A program made the position numbers and the translations under genes. Of a DNA stretch of 25,978 bases, positions 8,958-16,267 are shown piece after piece; the stretch's first letter is position 1, and the number at the start of each line of letters is the position of its first letter. Origin of the DNA: DAOVXM01 sp963746255 (lineage in GTDB: Bacteria > Chloroflexota > Anaerolineae > Anaerolineales > UBA4823); the NCBI GenBank assembly GCA_963746255.1, contig CAVVAJ010000008.1, positions 1-25,978 on the forward strand. Direction: 5' to 3'. Under the pieces are notes generated by a model that did not search any database, was not told the origin of the DNA, and saw only the letters and a program-made list of their open reading frames with translations.

Positions 8958-9698
8958 ATGTTGGTATTAGCTTCGAATTCTCCTCGTCGTAAAAAGTTAC
9001 TTGGCTTTGGGGGATGGGGATTTTCTGTTCTAAGTGCACCAGTGGATGAAAGCGCTCAAGCCGGAGAGTCTGCGGAGTCGTATGTGCTACGCCTGGCGGA
9101 AAGCAAAGCCCGAGCAGCTTCACACCTGGCAGAGTATGATAACCAAGTGGGAGCGTTAATTATCGCAGCCGATACGGCAGTTGTCCAGAGAGCAGCTATC
9201 GATGTTACGGCGAATGAATATCTGTGCGTGAACAATGACTGTGAGCAGATCTTTCAAGAAACCATTCTCGGGAAACCAGCGGAGCCTGAAGAGGCGGAAG
9301 TGATGTTGAGGGCGTTACGTGGCCGCACTCACCAGGTGTACAGCGGAGTGGCGATTTTGTGCACCGAAAATTGGAGTTTGCACAGAGAGATATGCGTTAC
9401 TGATGTTCCAATGCGGGACTACAGTGATGATGAGATGTTAGTTTATATTCAAAGTGGAGATCCTTTAGATAAAGCTGGCGCGTACGCCATTCAACACCCG
9501 GGATTTCATCCCGTTGACAGTCTGGATGGCTGTTATGCAAATGTTATGGGTTTACCTGTGTGTCACCTGACGCGCTTACTTATTGAACTTGGCATTCATC
9601 CTGCAACAGAAGTATCTGAAGTGTGCCAACAGTCACTCAACTACGATTGTCCTGTTTATAAGCAAATTCTGCATGAAGCCCCTACTTTTCAAACGTAG
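8958..9698 (+). CDS. maf: Maf family nucleoside triphosphate pyrophosphatase
   Basis: Hydrolyses non-canonical or modified NTPs to NMP and pyrophosphate (house-cleaning). Seen: the N-terminal MLVLASNSPRRKKLL with the SxR motif, the AADTAV aspartate loop, ETILGKPAEPEEAEVMLRAL, GRTHQVYSGVAI and GDPLDKAGAYAIQ, all Maf hallmarks. Between AADTAV and ILGKP lies an insert of about 25 residues (including NEYLCVNNDCEQ) where most members have only a few. The C-terminal CQQSLNYDC pair of cysteines follows the fold. Total 246 residues. ATG at 8958 has no Shine-Dalgarno, and a TAAAAT box ends only about 10 bases upstream, so the mRNA may be nearly leaderless. The penicillin-binding protein gene starts four bases after the stop, so the two are likely co-transcribed. 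Confidence 0.95.
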   Translation: MLVLASNSPRRKKLLGFGGWGFSVLSAPVDESAQAGESAESYVLRLAESKARAASHLAEYDNQVGALIIAADTAVVQRAAIDVTANEYLCVNNDCEQIFQETILGKPAEPEEAEVMLRALRGRTHQVYSGVAILCTENWSLHREICVTDVPMRDYSDDEMLVYIQSGDPLDKAGAYAIQHPGFHPVDSLDGCYANVMGLPVCHLTRLLIELGIHPATEVSEVCQQSLNYDCPVYKQILHEAPTFQT

Positions 9699-9702
9699 TA
9701 CA

Positions 9703-11997
9703 ATGCATCAAATGGACAATATTTCTTCTATCACTGCGAGAATTACTTTTGTACGTAGATTAATGATCGGGACGATAATGATTTTGGTAGCCAGTTGCGC
9801 GCAAACTCCAGTGAATAGTCCAGTTGGCGCATCCGAATTATTCGTCACAGGGACACCTTCGAAAATCGAAACTGTAAATATTCCTGACGTTAGGGCGGTA
9901 GGCGTGGCTTATCTAGACGCATGGAAAAGCGAAGATTATCCGACGATGTACGCGCTGTTAACTTCCATAAGTAAAGATGCGATAAGCGCACAGGAGTTTG
10001 AGGAACATTACAAGGGAATTGCAATAGAAGCAGCTTTGAGCGATATAAATTATGAAATATTATCTGTGCTGGTCAACCCGGAAGCTGCCCAGGTTAATTA
10101 CCAGGTTGTGTTAACCAGCACGCTTGTGGGGGATATCACCCGCGACACAGTAATGAATTTATCCCTGGAAGACGAACAGTGGAAAGTTCAATGGGATGAT
10201 ATGCTAGTGTTACCAGAGTTACAGGGTGGAAATTTCTTGCTGATGGATCGCAGCGATTACGTACCCTCACGCGCCAATATTTATGACCGCAACGGGCAAG
10301 CGCTGGTGGCGCAATCTGATGCTACCGCAGTGGGTTTGTATCCTGACCGGGTCGACCCGACCCAGGCACAAGAGCTATTCCCCTTGTTGGCTGAGATCAC
10401 TGCTATACCTGTCGATACGATTTGGGCGATGTATCGTGGCGCACCTTCAGGCGCTGGTTGGTATCTCCCTTTGGGAGAGATCTCGGCAGAAGATGCAGTC
10501 GTGAGCGTCTCATTATTGGCAGGTTTCCAAGGAGTAGAATTAACCCCCTATAAATCGCGTTATTATTTCGAAGGTGGTATCGCGCCTCACGTAGTGGGTT
10601 ATGTAAGCGCCATCACCCCTGAGGAGGTCGCCGAGTACAAACGCAAAGGCTATCAACAAGATGAACGTGTGGGCCGGATTGGTCTGGAAAAATGGGGTGA
10701 GGAGTTCTTGGCCGGGGGACGTGGCGGAGCGCTATATGTATTCAATGCCCAGGGACAGCCGGTGACGCGTTTGGCCGAATCCCCAGCGAATCCTTCGCAG
10801 GCGATTTACTCAACCGTGGACCGTAATTTCCAAATGGCAGCCCAAAAGGCGTTATCCAATTTTCGAGGCGCGCTCGTGGTTCTTGAGCGCGACACGGGCA
10901 GGGTGTTAGCATTAGTTTCCTCTCCTGCATATGATCCAAACGCGTTTGAGCCGATTAATTACAATAGTTCCACGATGCTATATGAAATCAGCAGCAATCC
11001 ATCCGAGCCTCTATTCAATCGCGCAACCCAAGGTCAATATCCACTGGGTTCTGTGTTCAAGGTCATTACAATGGCAGCGGCTCTAAAAAGTGGTGTCTAT
11101 TCACCTGATACCACATACCAATGTGGCTATTTTTTTGAAGAACTGGCCGGTGCGCGCTTACACGACTGGACTTACGATTATTTTCTTAAAAATGAAAAAA
11201 CGATCCCAAGTGGTTTGTTGACCTTACCTGAGGGTTTGATGCGCTCCTGCAACCCATTTTTTTGGCACATCGGTTTGGATCTCTTCAACCGCGGTTTGAC
11301 GACTGCGGTTTCAGATATGGCAAAGGGATTTGGTTTGGGCAAGCTCAGTGAAGTGGTTGGATTGGAAGAGGAGCCCGGGCAGATTCCTGATCCCGAAATT
11401 GCCATAGATGCGGTCAATATGGCGATTGGCCAGGGGGATGTGCTGGTCACACCCATTCAGGTAGCCAATTTTATGGCTGCGGTGGGCAACGGTGGCACTC
11501 TCTATCGACCTCAGGTAGTTGAATGGATCGCTCCACCCGATAGCGAACCCTCACAAAAATTCAAAGCCCAGATAATAGGCAAAATTCCGCTCACTCCCGA
11601 AAAGCTGAGAGTTATCCAGGATGCCTTGTTGGGAGTGATCCGCAATGAGAAACCACGTGGAACGGCCTGGCATATTTTCACAGGCTTGGATATCCCCGTA
11701 GCTGGCAAGACCGGAACCGCGCAATCTAGCTCTGACGTTCCCCATGCATGGTTTGCCGGGTATACCTTTGCCGAGCGTGAAGATAAACCAGATATTGCAG
11801 TTGCAGTGATCATTGAGAATGTTGGGGAAGGCTCCGATTACGCAGCGCCGATCTTCCGCCGCATTGTTGAACTCTATTACAGTGGACAACCTCAAAAACT
11901 ATACTGGTGGGAAGCTTCTTACAATGTGCCGCTAACGGACACACTGGGAATTGATGGGACGATTCTTCCACCCCTGGTATTGACACCGAGTCCGTAG
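9703..11997 (+). CDS. Class B penicillin-binding protein (transpeptidase), lipoprotein with MecA-type N-terminal domain
   Basis: Peptidoglycan D,D-transpeptidase acting outside the membrane. I take ATG at 9703 (764 residues); the frame is open further upstream but inside maf. The N-terminus RRLMIGTIMILVASC looks like a lipoprotein signal (lipobox VASC). Residues of about 60-165 form an NTF2/MecA_N-like domain (AYLDAWKSEDYPTMYALLT), then the dimerisation domain (RANIYDRNGQALVAQ, FEGGIAPHVVGYV). The transpeptidase has SVFK (Ser450, Lys453), SCN (515-517) and KTGTAQ (Lys669), so all catalytic motifs are present. PBP2a/PBP3-like proteins of Gram-positives share this layout; the exact role (elongation or division) cannot be told. 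rsgA starts two bases after the stop codon. Confidence 0.93.
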   Translation: MHQMDNISSITARITFVRRLMIGTIMILVASCAQTPVNSPVGASELFVTGTPSKIETVNIPDVRAVGVAYLDAWKSEDYPTMYALLTSISKDAISAQEFEEHYKGIAIEAALSDINYEILSVLVNPEAAQVNYQVVLTSTLVGDITRDTVMNLSLEDEQWKVQWDDMLVLPELQGGNFLLMDRSDYVPSRANIYDRNGQALVAQSDATAVGLYPDRVDPTQAQELFPLLAEITAIPVDTIWAMYRGAPSGAGWYLPLGEISAEDAVVSVSLLAGFQGVELTPYKSRYYFEGGIAPHVVGYVSAITPEEVAEYKRKGYQQDERVGRIGLEKWGEEFLAGGRGGALYVFNAQGQPVTRLAESPANPSQAIYSTVDRNFQMAAQKALSNFRGALVVLERDTGRVLALVSSPAYDPNAFEPINYNSSTMLYEISSNPSEPLFNRATQGQYPLGSVFKVITMAAALKSGVYSPDTTYQCGYFFEELAGARLHDWTYDYFLKNEKTIPSGLLTLPEGLMRSCNPFFWHIGLDLFNRGLTTAVSDMAKGFGLGKLSEVVGLEEEPGQIPDPEIAIDAVNMAIGQGDVLVTPIQVANFMAAVGNGGTLYRPQVVEWIAPPDSEPSQKFKAQIIGKIPLTPEKLRVIQDALLGVIRNEKPRGTAWHIFTGLDIPVAGKTGTAQSSSDVPHAWFAGYTFAEREDKPDIAVAVIIENVGEGSDYAAPIFRRIVELYYSGQPQKLYWWEASYNVPLTDTLGIDGTILPPLVLTPSP

Positions 11998-11999
11998 GG

Positions 12000-12905
12000 A
12001 TGAGTTTACGAGGCCTGGTCACACGTACGCAATCTGGTTTCTACGCGGTTAATACAGACAAAGGCACTTATGTTTGTCAATTGCGCGGCAGGCTAAAAAA
12101 AGGCCAACGCCTGGGAGATGTTGTCGCCAATGGCGATTGGGTGCAAATTACTCCAATCGATGATGAGAATGGGGTCATCGACTCGGTTGAGCCACGAGCA
12201 CGTTTGTATTCGCGCATGGCGCCAAGACCTAAAGGTGAATACGAACAAATCTTAATCGCCAACCCAGACCAGGTAGCGCTAGTATTTGCCTGTGCTCAAC
12301 CGGAACCGCGTTTTGGAATGCTCGACCGCTTCCTGGTTATCGCTGAAAAACAAGCAATCCCGGCTCTCATCATAGCCAATAAAATAGATTTAGTGGGGGA
12401 AGAAAATGCGCAAGAACTATTTGGCCATTATTCGAAATTGGGATATGAAGTGGTTTATACCTCAGCGCTTACCAAAGGGGGCATGGACCTGTTACAAGAA
12501 CGAATAAGCAACAAGATTTCTCTGTTCACAGGTCCATCCGGCGCAGGGAAAACCAGCCTGCTGAACATCTTCCAACCTGGGTTAGGATTAAGAGTGCGAC
12601 AGGTAAGCCAGGCTACCAGTAAGGGAAAGCACACTACGGTCGTACGGCAATTGTTTCCACTGGGTGGAGGCGGTTACGTGGCAGATACACCAGGGATAAA
12701 GGCGCTTGCCTTTTGGGATATTGAGCCAGAGGAGATCGATGGGTATTTTCCGGAGATGTGTGACTTAGTGGCAGACTGTCAATTCAGCGATTGTACCCAT
12801 GTTCATGAACCGGGCTGTGCAGTTTTAGAGGCGGTTCAAATGGGGCAAATCCACTCACGGCGTTATCAATCCTATTTGAGTATGCGCTTTGGTGAGGAAG
12901 AATGA
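12000..12905 (+). CDS. rsgA: Small ribosomal subunit biogenesis GTPase RsgA
   Basis: Circularly permuted GTPase that helps late 30S subunit maturation. Domains in order: N-terminal OB fold (about 1-75, GDVVANGDWVQI), then the permuted G motifs G4 NKID (127-130), G5-like TSA (154-156), G1 GPSGAGKTS (178-186) and G3 DTPG (229-232), and a C-terminal zinc knuckle with Cys260, Cys265, His267 and Cys273. Length 301, usual for the family. The ATG stands two bases after the stop of the penicillin-binding protein gene, so translation is probably coupled. No clear terminator follows before 13092. Confidence 0.97.
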   Translation: MSLRGLVTRTQSGFYAVNTDKGTYVCQLRGRLKKGQRLGDVVANGDWVQITPIDDENGVIDSVEPRARLYSRMAPRPKGEYEQILIANPDQVALVFACAQPEPRFGMLDRFLVIAEKQAIPALIIANKIDLVGEENAQELFGHYSKLGYEVVYTSALTKGGMDLLQERISNKISLFTGPSGAGKTSLLNIFQPGLGLRVRQVSQATSKGKHTTVVRQLFPLGGGGYVADTPGIKALAFWDIEPEEIDGYFPEMCDLVADCQFSDCTHVHEPGCAVLEAVQMGQIHSRRYQSYLSMRFGEEE

Positions 12906-13091
12906 TATGAGATTAGAATCCGAAGGTAAGCGTTATTGACACACACGCCTTCCTGTGCCCATATTAAGAACATTAGGTTTGTCTAGTTCCAGCATAGATC
13001 GAGGGTTTCACGGGCTATTAATTGCATAAGAGGTTATAATGAAGATGTAAATTTTCTTTGCGGTTTAAAGAAGAATTTAGCTAAACTTATC

Positions 13092-13120
13092 TTGAATAAT
13101 GAACCTTATCCGTTTATATT
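13092..13120 (+). promoter_or_regulatory. Sigma-70-type promoter before the ECF sigma gene
   Basis: TTGAAT (13092-13097) and TATATT (13115-13120) are 17 bases apart; the start would be near 13127. A second TATAAT at 13035-13040 lacks a -35 box. The rest of the gap 12906-13091 shows nothing I can name. Confidence 0.5.
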
Positions 13121-13180
13121 TAGTATATATAAGGTGTGATAATAAATAGAAATTCAAAATCAGCTGCACATCCTCATGAT

Positions 13181-13771
13181 ATGAATCAAAAAGGCGATAT
13201 AGAATTAATTTATCTGCTCCAAGACGGTTGCTTAGATGCTTTAGGCGTTTTGTACGATCGTTACCGTCATTTGGTACACCGAACTGCTCTGGTTATCACT
13301 GGTGACCAGGAAGCAGCGAGCGATTTATTGCAAGATGTTTTCCTGCGTCTTTTCCGATTTGCATATCGGATCGACCCAAAACGCCCAATACAGCCGTGGT
13401 TGTATCGTATGACAGCAAACTTATCATATACCTGGTTGAAACGAGATCGCCGCTGGTTGCGACCGCTGGAAGATCTGGCCGATTGGTTAGCGGGTTCTAG
13501 CAAGAACAATCCTCACGAAATCGTAGAAATGCGAGATGATTGGGACAGAGTTCAAGTAGCCGTATCCAATCTACCCATCTCTCAACGGGTCGTAGTAGTC
13601 CTTTATTATCTCAACGACCTTTCGGTTCAAGAAATATCGGAGATCCTGGAAGTGCCCGTCGGGACAGTAAAATCCAGATTGCATTATGGACGCCAGGCAT
13701 TGAAAAAGAGCCTGGGCTTGGGTGCGTTCGCTGAAGGAGACAGGTTGCCAGACTTTAATTATGAAAGCTAA
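13181..13771 (+). CDS. RNA polymerase sigma factor, sigma-70 family, ECF type
   Basis: ECF sigma factor with region 2 at DALGVLYDRYRHLVHRTALV and DLLQDVFLRLFRF (about residues 19-63), a linker, and region 4 at LPISQRVVVVLYYLNDLSVQEISEILEVPVGTVKSRL, ending in ALKKSLGLG. Two starts are possible: GTG at 13136, which would leave a leader of only about nine bases from the predicted promoter, or ATG at 13181 just before the conserved part; I prefer the ATG, though neither has a Shine-Dalgarno. With the ATG it has 196 residues. It overlaps or abuts a small gene and then a solute-binding lipoprotein. No recognisable anti-sigma factor with a membrane segment or zinc motif follows, so how it is controlled is unclear. 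Confidence 0.93.
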   Translation: MNQKGDIELIYLLQDGCLDALGVLYDRYRHLVHRTALVITGDQEAASDLLQDVFLRLFRFAYRIDPKRPIQPWLYRMTANLSYTWLKRDRRWLRPLEDLADWLAGSSKNNPHEIVEMRDDWDRVQVAVSNLPISQRVVVVLYYLNDLSVQEISEILEVPVGTVKSRLHYGRQALKKSLGLGAFAEGDRLPDFNYES

Positions 13772-13784
13772 TGAGTGGTGTGCT

Positions 13785-14063
13785 ATGAACGATGATATCG
13801 ATATCTATTTGAGCAAGTATTTGAAGAATTGGGCTGCGAGACAACAACCACCCGTTAATGGACGCAGGATTTTGTTGGAAAAGGCAGCTTCACCTCTTTT
13901 ACAGCGACAATGGCGCGTTACGCGATTGTTTACATGGATTGACACTCTGTGCACTTACCCAGCGCAAGAAACGTTGTATTACCGCAATGAATGGTCAATG
14001 GACCCGGTAACAAAATCTCACATCTGGTCATCCCATTTGATCACAAATATCAGAATAGCTTAA
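13785..14063 (+). CDS. Small hypothetical protein following the ECF sigma gene
   Basis: I do not recognise this protein. From ATG 13785 it has 92 residues (MNDDIDIYLSKYLKNWAARQ at the start); an in-frame ATG at 13761 would overlap the sigma gene by 11 bases. The protein is basic and tryptophan-rich (RQWRVTRLFTWIDT, NEWSMDP, SHIWSSHL), with no membrane segment, signal peptide or cysteine knuckle. It ends nine bases before the next ATG. The position between a sigma factor and a lipoprotein suggests a regulator of the sigma factor, possibly a soluble anti-sigma, but this is inference from context alone. Confidence 0.7.
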   Translation: MNDDIDIYLSKYLKNWAARQQPPVNGRRILLEKAASPLLQRQWRVTRLFTWIDTLCTYPAQETLYYRNEWSMDPVTKSHIWSSHLITNIRIA

Positions 14064-14072
14064 TCCCCCAAT

Positions 14073-16010
14073 ATGCGCACAGCAATTCTGAGATCGACAA
14101 TGTTGTTGCTCGTATTTCTGTTTGTATTGAGTGCCTGCAAAACGCAATCGAGCAGCGCTGATTTGGCAGTAACTGAAAGCCCATCTACGCCTATCTCTAC
14201 ACCTACACCAGCTCCAACCCCACCGCCACAACGGTTGCTCACGATTTGCATGGGGCAAGAACCAACGTCTTTGTTTATCTACGCAGATGGGTCCCAAGCT
14301 GCCAGGAATGTTCGTCAGGCGATCTATGATGGTCCAACCGATGTCGTTGAATACCAGTACGCGCCTGTCATCTTGGAAGAAATCCCGAGTCTGGAAAATG
14401 GGGGGGTCATCATTGAACCTGTCAGCGTTGAAGTTGGTAAGTTAATATTAGATAGTAGCGCTGAATTGGTAAACTTGGAAGAAGGTGTAATCTTTCGCCC
14501 ATCCGGTTGTTTGGATGAGTCTCTGCGCCCAAGCGTACTCCGGGCAAGAAGCTGTTCAAATGGATCATCTTGTGGTTCGATTCGAGTTACGACCGGAAAT
14601 CAGTTGGTCTAATAACGAGCCATTGACTGCTGATGACTCGCTGTTTTCCTTTGAGTTGGCAAAAAAAAATTACCCTGACTTTCGATCCGAGCTTATTGCT
14701 CATACGCAGTCATATGTTGCTCTAGGCGAGAAAAGCATAGAGTGGCGCGGCGTTCCTGGTTACCAAGACGCAGGCTATACTGCTTTTTTCTTCACTCCTT
14801 TGCCCCGGCATGCCTGGAGAGAAATGACGCCCGAAGAAATATTAACCGCAGAGATTCCAAACCGCAAGCCTATCGGATGGGGACCATACGTGATCGATGA
14901 ATGGACGCCAGGCGATCATATTACTTTAAGTCGCAATCCTAATTATTTCCTGGTTGGTGACAACTTACCAGCGTTTGATAAACTCGTGTTTCGATTTATT
15001 ACACAAACTGGTGAAGCTATCGCGGCTTTATTAGCTGGAGAGTGCGATTATTTAGATGAAACAATTGGCTTAGAAAACCAATTTGCGGAGACGCTGGATT
15101 TACAAGACAGCGGTAAAGCGAACGTGATTATTCAACCCGATACTGCATGGGAGCATGCAGATTTTGGAATAGTTCCTTCGGGTTCATTATCATGGGCCCC
15201 TTTATTCGCATCCAAAGAAACGCGCCAGGCATTAGCCATGTGCCTCGACCGGCAACGACTAGTGGACGAAATTCTCCAGGGACATTTCCAAGAAGCAGAA
15301 AGCTATATCCCATCCGAGCATCCGCTTTTCAATCCAGATGCGAAGCGCTATCTTTATGACCCACAAACCGCAGCCGCGATCCTTGAATCAATCGGATGGC
15401 AGGACCAGGATGGGGATCCGAGCACCACGCGCATTTCCTATGGTGTACCCGACATTACCGATGGCACCTCTTTGTAATTACTTATATGACAACCGGGGAC
15501 GAGGAAAAGCAGAAAGTTGGACAGTTCCTCAAGGAGTTTTTAGCCCAATGTGGTGTGCAAGTGGAGATCAACACACTGCCTTGGGAAGAACTATACGCCT
15601 ATGGACCAAATGGAGCGCTGTTTGGGCGCAATTTCTCCATGGCTCAATTCAGTTGGTCTTCGTCTCTGCAACCTCCTTGTTTTCTATTTACCACGCAGGA
15701 AATACCGGGCCCGTACCCTCAGCACCCGAAAGGCTGGGGCGGCGCTAACGCAAGTGGTTACAGCAATCCAACATTTGATCAGGCTTGCGCACAAGCGCAT
15801 ACTGCCCTGCCTGAAGACCCTCGTCACCAGGCGGGTCATTACCAGGCGCAGTCGATCTTTGCAGAGGAGTTGCCGGTGATTCCGCTTTATTGGAGAAATA
15901 AATTGATTGCCACGCGGGCTGACTTTTGCGGTGTGAGAGTAGATGGATCGGTTCTAAGCAGTCTGTGGAACCTGGAGCGTTTTGACTATGCCGAAGGTTG
16001 TACGAAATGA
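14073..16010 (+). CDS. Family 5 (oligopeptide/dipeptide-type) ABC solute-binding lipoprotein, two frameshifts
   Basis: The N-terminus MRTAILRSTMLLLVFLFVLSAC is a lipoprotein signal (lipobox LSAC), followed by a proline/threonine-rich tether (STPISTPTPAPTPPP). The SBP_bac_5 fold then reads through three segments: 14073 to about 14512 (LLTICMGQEPTSLF), about 14515 to 15470 (ISWSNNEPLTADDSLFSFEL, RKPIGWGPYVIDEW, ETRQALAMCLDRQRLVDEIL) and about 15460 to 16010 (QKVGQFLKEFLAQCGVQVEI, ELPVIPLYWRNKLIATR). The first and third segments share a frame, so the two breaks (one near 14512, one near 15465) compensate each other; joined length about 645 residues. It likely binds peptides or similar solutes outside the membrane. 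No permease of its own is adjacent; the next operon has its own binding protein. Confidence 0.85.
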
Positions 16011-16033
16011 GTATTTTGTGGAGCGTTGCGGGT

Positions 16034-16065
16034 TTGACCATAGCATGTTGATATTGTGGTATAAT
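16034..16065 (+). promoter_or_regulatory. Extended -10 promoter of the ABC importer operon
   Basis: A perfect TATAAT (16060-16065) is preceded by TGG, giving an extended -10 (TGnTATAAT). The best -35 box, TTGACC (16034-16039), is 20 bases away, longer than usual, which the extended -10 could offset. The start would be near 16072, leaving about 195 untranslated bases before the ATG at 16268. Confidence 0.6.
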
Positions 16066-16068
16066 AAA

Positions 16069-16124
16069 GTGAATTCATTGCCAAACTATCTATTTGGGGT
16101 AACGGCAATTCGAATTAAATTCAC
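16069..16124 (+). repeat. Two-part inverted repeat in the importer leader
   Basis: GTGAATT (16069-16075) matches AATTCAC (16118-16124), and ATTGCC (16077-16082) matches GGCAAT (16104-16109). Together they form a nested stem with a bulge of eight bases on the right arm (16110-16117). The left arm begins at the predicted transcription start, so it may work as an operator or as a 5' mRNA hairpin. Confidence 0.45.
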
Positions 16125-16164
16125 TCGCAGCGAAAAAATTGAGAAGTGATCGGTCTGTAATGTT

Positions 16165-16230
16165 ATGAAAGGAGGTGGTAGGAGAAGGATATATCTTCTA
16201 GGTTCGTTTAAGTTTAACCAAAGCATGTAA
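16165..16230 (+). other. Leader with purine-rich Shine-Dalgarno-like tract, near-palindrome and possible 21-codon ORF
   Basis: The leader contains AAAGGAGGTGGTAGGAGAAGG (about 16168-16188), a very strong Shine-Dalgarno-like tract with no start codon at the right distance. It runs into the near-palindrome 16183-16199 (AGAAG...CTTCT). An ATG at 16165 opens 21 codons (MKGGGRRRIYLLGSFKFNQS then M) ending at 16230, but without an upstream ribosome site. The real gene start at 16268 has its own GGAGGAG. The tract may be a ribosome standby site or a leader peptide; I cannot tell which. Confidence 0.3.
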
Positions 16231-16267
16231 ATTTTAGTAAATTCAAATCAGTATTGGAGGAGAAAAC

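Noticed and set aside
12915..12955. Terminator after rsgA (GAAGG ... CCTTC with GCGT/ACGC)
   Set aside because: The stem has a large bulge and no T-run follows.
16147..16267. T-box or amino-acid riboswitch in the importer leader
   Set aside because: No T-box sequence, specifier loop or terminator/antiterminator pair is visible; only the purine tract and a near-palindrome.
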